Assembly (NCBI GenBank): GCA_036689315.1
Contig: CP144790.1
Span: forward strand, 227,641 to 291,640
Source of the DNA: Stammera capleta_W
Lineage (GTDB): Bacteria > Pseudomonadota > Gammaproteobacteria > Enterobacterales > Enterobacteriaceae
Direction: 5' to 3'
DNA length: 64,000 bases
Each line of letters starts with the position of its first letter. Positions within the stretch are counted from its first letter, which is position 1. The position numbers and the translations under genes are program-made. Positions 10,401 through 18,754 of this stretch are shown here, piece after piece. Below the pieces are notes generated by a model. That model made no database searches and was not told where the DNA came from. It saw only the letters and a list, made by a program, of their open reading frames with translations.

Positions 10401-11634
10401 CATCCCATACTATTGGTTCTTCATTTTCAACCATTTTTTTAGATGATTTTATTGTATTAGCATAACCACTATTTTCTAATCTTCCATAAACAAAAGGCTT
10501 AAATAATTCTAAAGCCATTTTTTTAGGTAAACCACATTGATGTAAATGTAAATAAGGACCAACTGTAATAACAGATCTACCAGAATAATCAACTCTTTTA
10601 CCTAATAAATTTTGTCTAAATCTACCTTGTTTTCCTTTAATCATATCAGCTAGTGATTTTAATGGTCTTTTATTAGAACCCATAATAGTAAAACCTCTAC
10701 GTCCATTATCTAATAATGCATCAATAGCTTCCTGTAACATTCTTTTTTCATTTCTAATAATTATATCTGGAGCAGATAAATCTAAAAGTCTTTTAAGTCT
10801 ATTATTACGATTTATTACACGACGATATAAATCATTTAAATCTGAAGTAGCAAACCTACCTCCATCTAAAGGTACTAAAGGTCTTAAATCTGGGGGTAAA
10901 ACAGGAAGAACATCTAAAATCATCCATTCTGGTTTATTACCTGAATTAATAAAAGATTCAATTAATTTTATTCTTTTAGTTATTTTTCTTTTTTTTAATT
11001 CAGAAGTACTAGATTTTAATTCATAAAATAATTTTTTATATTCATTTTCTAAATCTATATTTTTCAATAAAAACTTAATTGCTTCTGCTCCCATTTTAGC
11101 AATAAATTTTCCATTAAACTTCTCATAATAAATTAAATATTTTTCTTCATTTAATATATCTAATTTATTTAAATTACTAATTTGGGATTCTAAAACAACA
11201 TAAGATTCAAAATATAAAACTTTTTCTATATCACGTAAAGACATATCTAATAATAAACCTATACGTGATGGTAATGATTTCAAAAACCAAATATGAGCAA
11301 TAGGAGAAGCTAATTCTATATGACCCATTCTTTCTCTACGAACTTTCGTTTTAGTAACCTCAACACCACATTTTTCACATATAACACCTCTATGTTTCAA
11401 TCTTTTATATTTACCACACAAACACTCATAATCTTTTATAGGACCAAATATTCTTGAACAAAACAAACCATCTCTTTCTGGTTTAAAAGTACGATAATTA
11501 ATAGTTTCTGGTTTTTTTACTTCTCCAAAAGACCAAGATCTAATAACACTTGGAGATGCTAAAGATATCTTAATAGAATTAAATTCTTCTGTTTTATTAT
11601 ATTGATTTTTAAAAAAATCAATTAAATTATTCAT
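7408..11634 (-). CDS. rpoC: RNA polymerase beta' subunit
   Basis: Largest RNA polymerase subunit. The N-terminal zinc site is CLCGKYKRLKHRGVICEKCG near residue 70. The catalytic magnesium loop NADFDGDQM is near residue 460, and the second zinc site (CKTDCG ... CSFCYGLD) is near residues 820-905. The length is 1408 aa, against 1407 in E. coli. The last ~40 residues form a lysine/asparagine-rich tail (KNKYKINKNVKKN) unlike the core. All eight Trp codons are TGG. AAAAGGA precedes the start. It is the last gene of the secE-nusG-rplKAJL-rpoBC block. Confidence 0.98.
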   Translation of the reverse strand: MNNLIDFFKNQYNKTEEFNSIKISLASPSVIRSWSFGEVKKPETINYRTFKPERDGLFCSRIFGPIKDYECLCGKYKRLKHRGVICEKCGVEVTKTKVRRERMGHIELASPIAHIWFLKSLPSRIGLLLDMSLRDIEKVLYFESYVVLESQISNLNKLDILNEEKYLIYYEKFNGKFIAKMGAEAIKFLLKNIDLENEYKKLFYELKSSTSELKKRKITKRIKLIESFINSGNKPEWMILDVLPVLPPDLRPLVPLDGGRFATSDLNDLYRRVINRNNRLKRLLDLSAPDIIIRNEKRMLQEAIDALLDNGRRGFTIMGSNKRPLKSLADMIKGKQGRFRQNLLGKRVDYSGRSVITVGPYLHLHQCGLPKKMALELFKPFVYGRLENSGYANTIKSSKKMVENEEPIVWDVLDNVIKQHPVLLNRAPTLHRLGIQAFEPILVEGKAIQLHPLVCAAYNADFDGDQMAVHVPLTLEAQLEARALMMSTNNILSPASGDPVIVPSQDVVLGIYYMTSKKIKALGEGMFLSSIKEAEYVYKVGIASIHAQVKVKIIEFCKKNNVFEKKTIIVDTTIGRAILWNIVPKGLSFSLINKVLDKKEISKMISICYQILGLKETVIFADKIMYTGFSYATISGLSVGIDDMMIPENKKEIIKEAENEVSEIQEQFQSGLVTLGEKYNKVIDIWAIANERVVMSMMDNLSVEFVYFNGKKKKQSSFNSVYMMADSGARGSAAQIRQLAGMRGLMAKPDGSIIETPITANFREGLNVLQYFISTHGARKGLADTALKTANSGYLTRRLVDVAQDLVVIEDDCKTDCGIIITPIIEGGNIKESLRERILGRVIIEDIFCPKTKKILLKKNTLLDNFSCDILDKLAISNVKVRSVVTCETNFGVCSFCYGLDLARGHLINQGEAIGVIAAQSIGEPGTQLTMRTFHIGGAASRVASESNIRVKNNGFIKLINLKYVINSIGKLVVLSRNVELMIIDKLGLIKEKYKLPYGSIVEKLNGDFVSVGEIVVNWDPHTMPIITEVSGYVKFIDIFEGKTITRQTDELTGLTSIVILDQIDRKSSNFNKELRPSIKIVDFNGNDILITGTDIVAQYFLPGKAIVQIEDNSYVSAGDILARVSQEYGGTKDITGGLPRVADLFEARKPKESAILAEITGNVSFGKETKGKIRLIITSIDGLFVHEDMIPKWRQLNVFEGELVEKGDIISDGSPSAHDILKLKGVDEVTKYIVNEVQDVYRLQGVKINDKHIEVIIRQMLRRVTIVDGGDSKLLSGEQIELSRVRIINKDLILNNKIKIKYKRELLGITKASLATESFISAASFQETTRVLTESAVSGKIDELRGLKENVIVGRLIPSGTGYSYHNKKNKYKINKNVKKNIFFNEKKSYKKVNNLFVSENLFKDKD

Positions 11635-11669
11635 TTATATTTTTCCTTTTAATAATTTTATTAAAATTT

Positions 11670-14600
11670 TTAATTATTTTCTAATTCAATACTTATACCT
11701 AAAGAACAAATTTCTTTTAATAAAACATTAAAAGACTCTGGCATACCAGGATCCATTTGATGATTACCATTAACTATATTTTTATATATTTTTATTCTTC
11801 CACTAACATCATCAGATTTAACAGTAAGCATTTCCTGTAAAGTATAAGCTGCACCATAAGCTTCTAAAGCCCATACTTCCATTTCACCAAATCTTTGACC
11901 ACCAAATTGAGCTTTTCCACCTAATGGTTGTTGTGTTACTAAACTATATGAACCTGTAGATCTTGCATGTATTTTATCATCTACTAAATGATTAAGTTTC
12001 ATAATATACATATAACCAACAGTTATAGGTCTTTCAAATTTTTCACCTGTTAAACCATCATACAAATAAATTTGACCTGATTCAGAAATACCAGATAATT
12101 TTAATAAATTTTTTATTTCTATTTCTTTAGCACCATCAAAAACAGGAGTAGACATAGGAAAACCATCAGATAAATTTTTAAACAAAACAAATAATTCTTT
12201 ATTATTTAATTTATCTAAATAAACTTTATTATTTTTTTTACCTAAATTATAAACATTTTGAACAAAATCTTTTATTTTGGAAATACAAATGTTATTTTTT
12301 AACATTATATTAATTTTATCTCCTATAGATTTTGCTGCCATTCCTAAATGTGTTTCCAATATTTGACCTATATTCATTCTAGATGGTACACCTAAAGGAT
12401 TTAATATTATATCTATTGGAACTCCATTATCATCATAAGGCATATCTTCTACAGGACATATTTTAGAAATAACACCTTTATTTCCATGTCTACCAGCCAT
12501 TTTATCTCCAGGCTGTAATTGTCTTTTAACAGCTAAATAAACTTTAACAATTTTCAAAATTCCAGGTGCTAATTCATCACCATGCATAATTTTTATACTA
12601 TATTCTTCTATCTTTTTATCAAAATTTAATTTTAATTTTTTATATTCATTAACTAATTTAATTACTTCTTTTTTTATTTTTTTATTTTTTATTTTAATAT
12701 ATAACAAATCATTAATAATAATATTATCAATTTTTACACCAACACTAAATAACAATTTTTTTATTTTATTTTTTATTTCTTTTTCAAAAAAACAAATTTC
12801 TTTATAAAAACTATTTTTAATTAAATTTAAATTAATTGTTTCTATTTCTAAAGATCTTTTATCTTTCTTTAAACCCTCTCTAGTAAAAATTTGAATATCA
12901 ATAACAGTACCAAAAATACCATTAGGTACTCTTAATGATGAATCTTTTACTTCAGATGCTTTCTCACCAAATATAGCTCGTAATAATTTTTCTTCTGGTG
13001 TTAATTGAGTTTCTCCTTTTGGTGTTACTTTACCTACTAAAATATCTCCACCTGAAACTTCAGCTCCAACATAAATAATACCATTTTCATCTAATTTAGA
13101 TAGAACAGATTCACTAACATTTGGTATATCAGAAGTAATTTCCTCTTGACCTAATTTTGTATCTCTAGATATACAAGACAATTCCTGTATGTGAATTGTA
13201 GTAAATATATCTTTTTGAACAACTTTTTCAGAAATCAAAATTGAATCTTCAAAATTATAACCATTCCAAGACATAAAAGCTACTCTCATATTTTGTCCTA
13301 AAGCTAGTTCACCTAAATCTGTAGCCGGTCCATCAGCTAAAACATCACCTTTACAAATTTTTTCATTTAAAAAAACACAAGGTTTATGATTAATACATGT
13401 ATTTTGATTAGAACGAACATATTTTTTTAAATCATAAACATCTATAGAATCTAAATAATTTTTTGATTTTTTTACTTTAATAATAATTTTACAAGAATCA
13501 ACATATTTTACAATACCACTTCTTTTTGCAACAACAGTAATACCAGAATCTATAGCAACAATTTTTTCCATACCTGTACCAACTAAAGGTTTATTACAAA
13601 TTAAGTTTGGAACAGCCTGTCTTTGCATATTTGCACCCATAAGTGCTCTATTAGCATCATCATGTTCTAAAAATGGTATTAAAGAAGCACCAATAGAAAC
13701 TATTTGTTGTGCAGAAACATCCATATAATTAATTTTATCAGAATTAAATAAACTAAATTCTCCTTTATATCTACATACTAAAAATTCATTTTTTAATACA
13801 TTATCTTTATTTAAATTAAGATTTGCTTGTGCAATAATATAATTACCTTCTTCTATTGCTGACAAATAATGTATTTCATTTGTAACAAATCTATTTTTAA
13901 CTAATCTATATGGAGTTTCTAAAAAACCATATTTATTTATTCTAGCATAAATAGATAATGAATTTATTAAACCTATATTTGGACCTTCTGGTGTTTCAAT
14001 AGGACAAACTCTACCATAATGAGTTGGATGAACATCCCTAACTTCAAAACCTGCTCTTTCTCTTGTTAAACCACCAGGACCTAAAGCTGAAATTCTACGT
14101 TTATGTGTAATCTCTGATAAAGGATTATTTTGATCCATAAATTGAGATAATTGACTTGAACAAAAAAAATCTCTAATTATTGCAGATAAAGGTTTTGCAT
14201 TTATTATATCCTTGGGATATAAATTTTCATTTTCTACTAAAGATAAACGTTCCTTAACTGTTTTTTCTATTCTAACTAAACCAACACGAAATTGATTTTC
14301 TACCATTTCACCTACAGATCTAACTCTTCTATTACCTAAATGATCAATATCATCAATATTACCTCTACCATTTCTTATTTCTATTAATTTATATATAGTA
14401 TCTATTATATCTTTATTTTCAAGAGTTAAAGGTCCTTTAACACTTTTACGACCCATAGACATATTAAATTTCATTCTTCCAACATTAGATAAATCATATC
14501 TATCTATTGAAAAAAATAAATTATTAAATAAATTTTCAGCTGCTTCAACAGTAGGTGGCTCACCAGGTCTAATCATACGATATATTTCAATCAAAGCTGA

Positions 14601-15683
14601 ATTTTTATCAATTGTATTATCTATATTTAATGTATCTGAAATATAAGAACCATTATCTATATCATTTGTATATAAAATTTTTATATAAGAATTTCCTGAT
14701 TTAATTATTTTATTAAAATAATCTAAATCTATTTTTGTATTAGCAAAACAAATAATATCTCCATTAAATACATTTTTACAATTTTCTCCTAAAATTTTAC
14801 CAAACAAAAATTCTTTAGGAACTTCAATTAAATCAACATTATTTTCTTTTAATTTTTTTATATGTTTAATTAAAATTCTATTACCTTTTCTTACATACAA
14901 TTTATTTTTATAAATAATATCAAAATTTAATATTTCACCTCTTAATCTTTCTGGAAACAATTTTAAATAAATTTTATTACCAACAAAATTATAAATATCA
15001 AAATTAAAAAACATTTTTAATATTTCTTCAACATTAAAACCCATAGCTTTTAATAAAACAGAAACAGGTAATTTACGTCTACGATCTATACGAACAAATA
15101 AATTATCACGAGAATCAAACTCAAAATCTAACCAAGAACCTCTATAAGGAATAATTCTAGCATTATATAAAATTTTTCCAGAAGAATGAGTTTTTCCTTT
15201 ATCACTATCAAAAAAAACACCAGGACTACGATGTAATTGAGATACTACAACTCTTTCTGTACCATTTATAATAAAAGTTCCTCTTTTTGTCATTAAAGGA
15301 ATATCTCCCATATAAACTTCTTGTTCTTTAGAAAATTTTATTTTTTGATTTTTTGAATAAAAATTTTCATATATAACAAGACGTAAAATAACTTTTAAAG
15401 GAAATGAATATGTTAAACCTTTAATATGACATTCTTTATCATTAAATAAATATTTACCAAATCTATAATTAACATAATACAAAACTACATTTTTATTATA
15501 ATTATAAATAGGAAAAACAGATTTAAAAGACAAATCTAAACCAGAAACACCATCAGAATTTTTATGTATAAATTTATAATAAGAATCTATTTGAATAGAT
15601 AATAAATATGGCACATCCAAAATCTTTATATTATTACTAAAATCTTTACGTATACGTTTTTTTTCTGTATAAGAATACACCAT
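11670..15683 (-). CDS. rpoB: RNA polymerase beta subunit
   Basis: Second-largest RNA polymerase subunit, forming the catalytic cleft with RpoC. Visible landmarks are the rifampicin region (FMDQNNPLSEITHKRRISALG), the conserved GDKMAGRHGNKG block and the C-terminal QFGGQRFGEMEVWALEAYGA. The length is 1337 aa (1342 in E. coli). All Trp codons are TGG. An AGGA site lies about 7 bases before the ATG. It lies between rplL (40 bases upstream) and rpoC (35 bases downstream). Conservation is much higher than in envelope or modification genes of the window. Confidence 0.98.
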   Translation of the reverse strand: MVYSYTEKKRIRKDFSNNIKILDVPYLLSIQIDSYYKFIHKNSDGVSGLDLSFKSVFPIYNYNKNVVLYYVNYRFGKYLFNDKECHIKGLTYSFPLKVILRLVIYENFYSKNQKIKFSKEQEVYMGDIPLMTKRGTFIINGTERVVVSQLHRSPGVFFDSDKGKTHSSGKILYNARIIPYRGSWLDFEFDSRDNLFVRIDRRRKLPVSVLLKAMGFNVEEILKMFFNFDIYNFVGNKIYLKLFPERLRGEILNFDIIYKNKLYVRKGNRILIKHIKKLKENNVDLIEVPKEFLFGKILGENCKNVFNGDIICFANTKIDLDYFNKIIKSGNSYIKILYTNDIDNGSYISDTLNIDNTIDKNSALIEIYRMIRPGEPPTVEAAENLFNNLFFSIDRYDLSNVGRMKFNMSMGRKSVKGPLTLENKDIIDTIYKLIEIRNGRGNIDDIDHLGNRRVRSVGEMVENQFRVGLVRIEKTVKERLSLVENENLYPKDIINAKPLSAIIRDFFCSSQLSQFMDQNNPLSEITHKRRISALGPGGLTRERAGFEVRDVHPTHYGRVCPIETPEGPNIGLINSLSIYARINKYGFLETPYRLVKNRFVTNEIHYLSAIEEGNYIIAQANLNLNKDNVLKNEFLVCRYKGEFSLFNSDKINYMDVSAQQIVSIGASLIPFLEHDDANRALMGANMQRQAVPNLICNKPLVGTGMEKIVAIDSGITVVAKRSGIVKYVDSCKIIIKVKKSKNYLDSIDVYDLKKYVRSNQNTCINHKPCVFLNEKICKGDVLADGPATDLGELALGQNMRVAFMSWNGYNFEDSILISEKVVQKDIFTTIHIQELSCISRDTKLGQEEITSDIPNVSESVLSKLDENGIIYVGAEVSGGDILVGKVTPKGETQLTPEEKLLRAIFGEKASEVKDSSLRVPNGIFGTVIDIQIFTREGLKKDKRSLEIETINLNLIKNSFYKEICFFEKEIKNKIKKLLFSVGVKIDNIIINDLLYIKIKNKKIKKEVIKLVNEYKKLKLNFDKKIEEYSIKIMHGDELAPGILKIVKVYLAVKRQLQPGDKMAGRHGNKGVISKICPVEDMPYDDNGVPIDIILNPLGVPSRMNIGQILETHLGMAAKSIGDKINIMLKNNICISKIKDFVQNVYNLGKKNNKVYLDKLNNKELFVLFKNLSDGFPMSTPVFDGAKEIEIKNLLKLSGISESGQIYLYDGLTGEKFERPITVGYMYIMKLNHLVDDKIHARSTGSYSLVTQQPLGGKAQFGGQRFGEMEVWALEAYGAAYTLQEMLTVKSDDVSGRIKIYKNIVNGNHQMDPGMPESFNVLLKEICSLGISIELENN

Positions 15684-15722
15684 ATATTTCCTAAATAAAT
15701 TAATATTAAAAAATTAAAAAAA

Positions 15723-16091
15723 CTACTTAATTTCAACTATAGCACCAACATCTTCCAAAGATTTTTTCAAAATATCTACATCATTTTTAATAACATTTTT
15801 TTTAATTAAAACAGGAGAAGATTCTACTAAATCTTTAGCATCTTTTAAACCTAATTTTAAAAAATTACGAACAACTTTAATAACCGCTATTTTATTATTA
15901 CCAACTGATTTTAAAAAAAAATCAAATTCTTTTTTTTCTTCTTTAATTTCATTTTTTTCTATAGAATCAATAGGTCTATAGTTAGAAGAAGAAACACCAA
16001 ATTTTTTCTCTAATGCATCAATTAATTCAACAATTTCAACTAAAGACATCGATGATATTATTTCTAAAATTTCTTTTTTATTTTTTTTCAT
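15723..16091 (-). CDS. rplL: ribosomal protein bL12 (L7/L12)
   Basis: Stalk protein of the 50S subunit that recruits translation GTPases. The N-terminal dimerisation helix (MSLVEIVELIDALEKKFG) is joined to the C-terminal factor-binding domain (AVIKVVRNFLKLGLKDAKDLVE). The hinge, normally alanine/glycine rich, has become SSNYRPIDSIEKNEIKEE. Length is 122 aa, against 121 in E. coli. Stop is TAG. An AGGA lies 11 bases before the ATG. Sits between rplJ and rpoB in the standard order. Confidence 0.96.
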   Translation of the reverse strand: MKKNKKEILEIISSMSLVEIVELIDALEKKFGVSSSNYRPIDSIEKNEIKEEKKEFDFFLKSVGNNKIAVIKVVRNFLKLGLKDAKDLVESSPVLIKKNVIKNDVDILKKSLEDVGAIVEIK

Positions 16092-16120
16092 ACTAATATA
16101 ATATCCTATATTATTTTCAA

Positions 16121-16606
16121 TTATTTTATATTTTTAATATTATTTAATAAACGTAAAAATTTAAAAATAAATAAATCTTTAATAAAAAAAATAAAATAAA
16201 ATAAAGCTTCTTTACGAGAAGAAAACTTAGATAATTTTTTATTTAAATCCAAAGAAATTATTTTATTTTCAATAAAAACAGATTTTATACATAATTTATT
16301 TTTTTTTTTTAAAGAAAACAATATATTTGAAACAGAATTAACTTTTTTTAATGAACAACCAACAGCTGTTGGACCTATAAAAAAAACACTCAGCATATCA
16401 AATTTTGTATCTTTTACAGCTAATTTAAATAAACTATTTCTTGTTACTATAAGAAAAGATTCATTATCACGTATTTTTTTACGAAAAATATTCATTTCAT
16501 TTGAAGAAACATTTTTAAAATCTATTAATACTAAAGACAAAGATATATTAAAAATATTTTTTAATTTTTCTACAATTTTTTTTTTATTTTTATAATCTAA
16601 TAACAT
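16121..16606 (-). CDS. rplJ: ribosomal protein uL10
   Basis: Base of the ribosomal stalk, binding 23S rRNA at its N-terminal domain and L7/L12 dimers at its C-terminal helix. Recognisable parts are SLVLIDFKNVSSNEMNIFRKKIR and the stretch LFKLAVKDTKF. GPTAVGCS corresponds to EGPTLIAYS in E. coli. Length 161 aa, against 165. The C-terminal helix is Ile/Leu/Lys rich and diverged. AAGG lies before the ATG. Operon position between rplA and rplL supports the call. Confidence 0.93.
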   Translation of the reverse strand: MLLDYKNKKKIVEKLKNIFNISLSLVLIDFKNVSSNEMNIFRKKIRDNESFLIVTRNSLFKLAVKDTKFDMLSVFFIGPTAVGCSLKKVNSVSNILFSLKKKNKLCIKSVFIENKIISLDLNKKLSKFSSRKEALFYFIFFIKDLFIFKFLRLLNNIKNIK

Positions 16607-16637
16607 AAATAAATAACCTTAAAAAACAAATAAACCA

Positions 16638-17300
16638 TTAAAAATTAAAATCATTAACAATAAAACCTTTACCCATAGTACTAGAAATAGTAATTTTTTT
16701 TATAAAAAAAATACTACTTATACTATTTGGTTTATTTTTTTTTATAGATAAAACTAATGATTTTAGATTATATAATAACATTTTTTCAGAAAAACTAGTT
16801 TTTCCAATAGTAACATGAACAATTCCATATCTATCATTTTTATATATTATTTGTTTTCCTTCATATAAATTTTTTACAGTTTCTTTTATATTTGAAGTTA
16901 TAGTTCCAAAATTAATATTTGGCATTAAACCTTTAGGACCTAAAATTTTACCTAATTTACTAACTATTTTTATAGTGTCAGGCATTGCTACAACTAAATC
17001 AAAATCTATTTTATAAGAAATTATTTTTTTAAATAAATCATCTTTACCGACAAAATAAGCTCCATATGAATAAGCAACTTCTTTATATTCATCAGAAGCA
17101 AAAACAACTATTTTTATATTCTTTTTTATACCATAAGGTAAAATAACATAATTTTTTATTAAATTATCACTTTTTTTTATATCAATCATTAAATTAATAG
17201 CAACATCTATCGATTCAATAAATTTTCTATTAGAATTTTTTTTTATTTCAGAAAAAATATCTATAATATTTTTTTTTTTATCATTATTTTTATTTATCAT
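16638..17300 (-). CDS. rplA: ribosomal protein uL1
   Basis: Mobile L1 stalk protein of the 50S subunit, involved in E-site tRNA release. Conserved segments are GKILGPKGLMPN near residue 118 and TITSNIKETVKNLYEGKQI. ISSTMGKGF is near the end. Length is 220 aa, compared with 234 in E. coli, with small losses at both ends. In E. coli L1 represses its own rplK-rplA mRNA; I see no way to confirm that such control remains here. It follows rplK with a 10-base gap. Confidence 0.95.
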   Translation of the reverse strand: MINKNNDKKKNIIDIFSEIKKNSNRKFIESIDVAINLMIDIKKSDNLIKNYVILPYGIKKNIKIVVFASDEYKEVAYSYGAYFVGKDDLFKKIISYKIDFDLVVAMPDTIKIVSKLGKILGPKGLMPNINFGTITSNIKETVKNLYEGKQIIYKNDRYGIVHVTIGKTSFSEKMLLYNLKSLVLSIKKNKPNSISSIFFIKKITISSTMGKGFIVNDFNF

Positions 17301-17310
17301 AATAAAATAT

Positions 17311-17739
17311 TTAGTCTTTTATTTTTAAACCCATAGATAAAGCAGTACCAATTATACATTTAGATATAGAAATAATATCACTTCCAGTCATATCTGGTTC
17401 TTTTATTTTGGCTATATCCATAATTTCACTTTTTTTAACATAACCAACTATTTCATGTTTAGGTTTAATAGAACCTTTTTTTATAGAAATAAACTTTTTT
17501 AAAAGTACAGAAACAGGAGGAGTTTTTATTATAAAAGAAAAACTACGATCATAATAAACAGTTATTAATACAGGAATAGGAACTCCTTTTTCCATATCTT
17601 TTGTTTTTTCATTAAAAGATTTACAAAAAGACATAATATTAACTCCTTTTTGACCAAGAGCTGGACCAACAGGTGGACTAGGATTTGCCATACCAGATAA
17701 AACTTGTAATTTTATATAAGATTTTACTTTTTTTTTCAT
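17311..17739 (-). CDS. rplK: ribosomal protein uL11
   Basis: 50S protein at the GTPase-associated centre, binding 23S rRNA near position 1067. The N-terminal domain shows LQVLSGMANPSPPVGPALGQ and KGVNIMSFCKSFN. The C-terminal RNA-binding domain shows MTGSDIISISKCIIGTALSMG. Length 142 aa, the same as E. coli. First of the rplK-rplA-rplJ-rplL series, just downstream of nusG. Confidence 0.97.
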   Translation of the reverse strand: MKKKVKSYIKLQVLSGMANPSPPVGPALGQKGVNIMSFCKSFNEKTKDMEKGVPIPVLITVYYDRSFSFIIKTPPVSVLLKKFISIKKGSIKPKHEIVGYVKKSEIMDIAKIKEPDMTGSDIISISKCIIGTALSMGLKIKD

Positions 17740-17765
17740 AATTTATTTATATTTAATTAAAATTT

Positions 17766-18305
17766 TTAACCTTTTTCAACTTGAGAAAAATCCAATTCAA
17801 CAGGAGTAGATCTACCAAAAATAGAAACAGATACTTTTAATCTATTTTTATCATAATCTACTTCCTCTACAGTACCATTAAAATCAGAAAAAGGACCACT
17901 ATTTACACGAATTAATTCTCCAGGCTCAAATAATATCTTAGGTCTAGGTTTTCCATCTATTTGTTGCAACTTATCTTTTATAATATTAATTTCATTTTCA
18001 CTAACAGGAATAGGATTACCTGAATTACTACCAATAAAACCCATAATTTTAGGAATACTTCTAACTAAATACCAATTTCTTTCATTCATAATCATTTGAA
18101 TAAAAAAATAACCAGGAAAAAATTTTCTTTCACTTTTTTTTCTAATACCTCCTTTAACTTCAATAACTTCTTCTGTTGGAATTAATATATCACCAAAATA
18201 ATTTTTAAGATTATATAATTTAATATGATCTTTCAAATACTTAACTGCTTTATTTTCAAAACTAGAAAAAACTTGTATAATATACCAATTCTTATTTTTT
18301 TCCAT
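17766..18305 (-). CDS. nusG: transcription elongation/antitermination factor NusG
   Basis: Binds RNA polymerase and, in E. coli, links it to Rho or the ribosome. The NGN domain is visible (NWYIIQVFSSFENKAVKYL; KFFPGYFFIQM), followed by a KOW domain (GPFSDFNGTVEEVDYDKNRL). Length 179 aa against 181 in E. coli. Rho is also retained in this window (40975-42234), so NusG-Rho termination may still operate. Lies 14 bases after secE. Confidence 0.97.
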   Translation of the reverse strand: MEKNKNWYIIQVFSSFENKAVKYLKDHIKLYNLKNYFGDILIPTEEVIEVKGGIRKKSERKFFPGYFFIQMIMNERNWYLVRSIPKIMGFIGSNSGNPIPVSENEINIIKDKLQQIDGKPRPKILFEPGELIRVNSGPFSDFNGTVEEVDYDKNRLKVSVSIFGRSTPVELDFSQVEKG

Positions 18306-18319
18306 ATTAGAAATTTATT

Positions 18320-18670
18320 TTATAACCTCAAATTCAAATTAGTTATATTAGAAATAATACGAAAAATTATATCATCAATAAACAAAATTAATAGTGAAAT
18401 AAAAATACTTAAAAAAAAAACAACTATTGTTGTTTTTATAGATACTTTAAAATCAGGCCAATATATTCTACTAATTTCTAATTTAGATTCTTTAAAAAAT
18501 ATAATTAATTTATTACCTAATAATGTTTTCTTAAATAAAAAAAAAATAAAAAAAGAAAAAAACATATTTATTAATATTTTAATAAAAAAAAATAAATTAA
18601 AATATAAAATATTATTTAAAAATAATATAAATAAAAAAAAAATTAAAAAAAAAATTATAAAAATATCCAT
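18320..18670 (-). CDS. secE: preprotein translocase subunit SecE
   Basis: Small membrane subunit of the SecYEG export channel. Two N-terminal hydrophobic segments (about residues 2-25 and 26-48) precede the conserved amphipathic helix (KESKLEISRIYWPDFKVS, compare EVRKVIWP). The third, essential transmembrane segment is at about residues 78-100. Length 116 aa against 127 in E. coli. The position directly before nusG is diagnostic. In E. coli tufB and tRNA genes lie upstream; here that flank ends in an 84-base AT-rich gap and murB. Confidence 0.93.
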   Translation of the reverse strand: MDIFIIFFLIFFLFILFLNNILYFNLFFFIKILINMFFSFFIFFLFKKTLLGNKLIIFFKESKLEISRIYWPDFKVSIKTTIVVFFLSIFISLLILFIDDIIFRIISNITNLNLRL

Positions 18671-18754
18671 TTATCAATCTTTAATTTATAATAATTAATT
18701 TTAATAAAAAATATAATTAATATTCAAATAAAATAAATAATTTTTTATTATACA

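Noticed and set aside
18225..18698. 157-aa plus-strand frame.
   Set aside because: Shadow of secE and the start of nusG; the minus-strand genes are conserved and in operon order.
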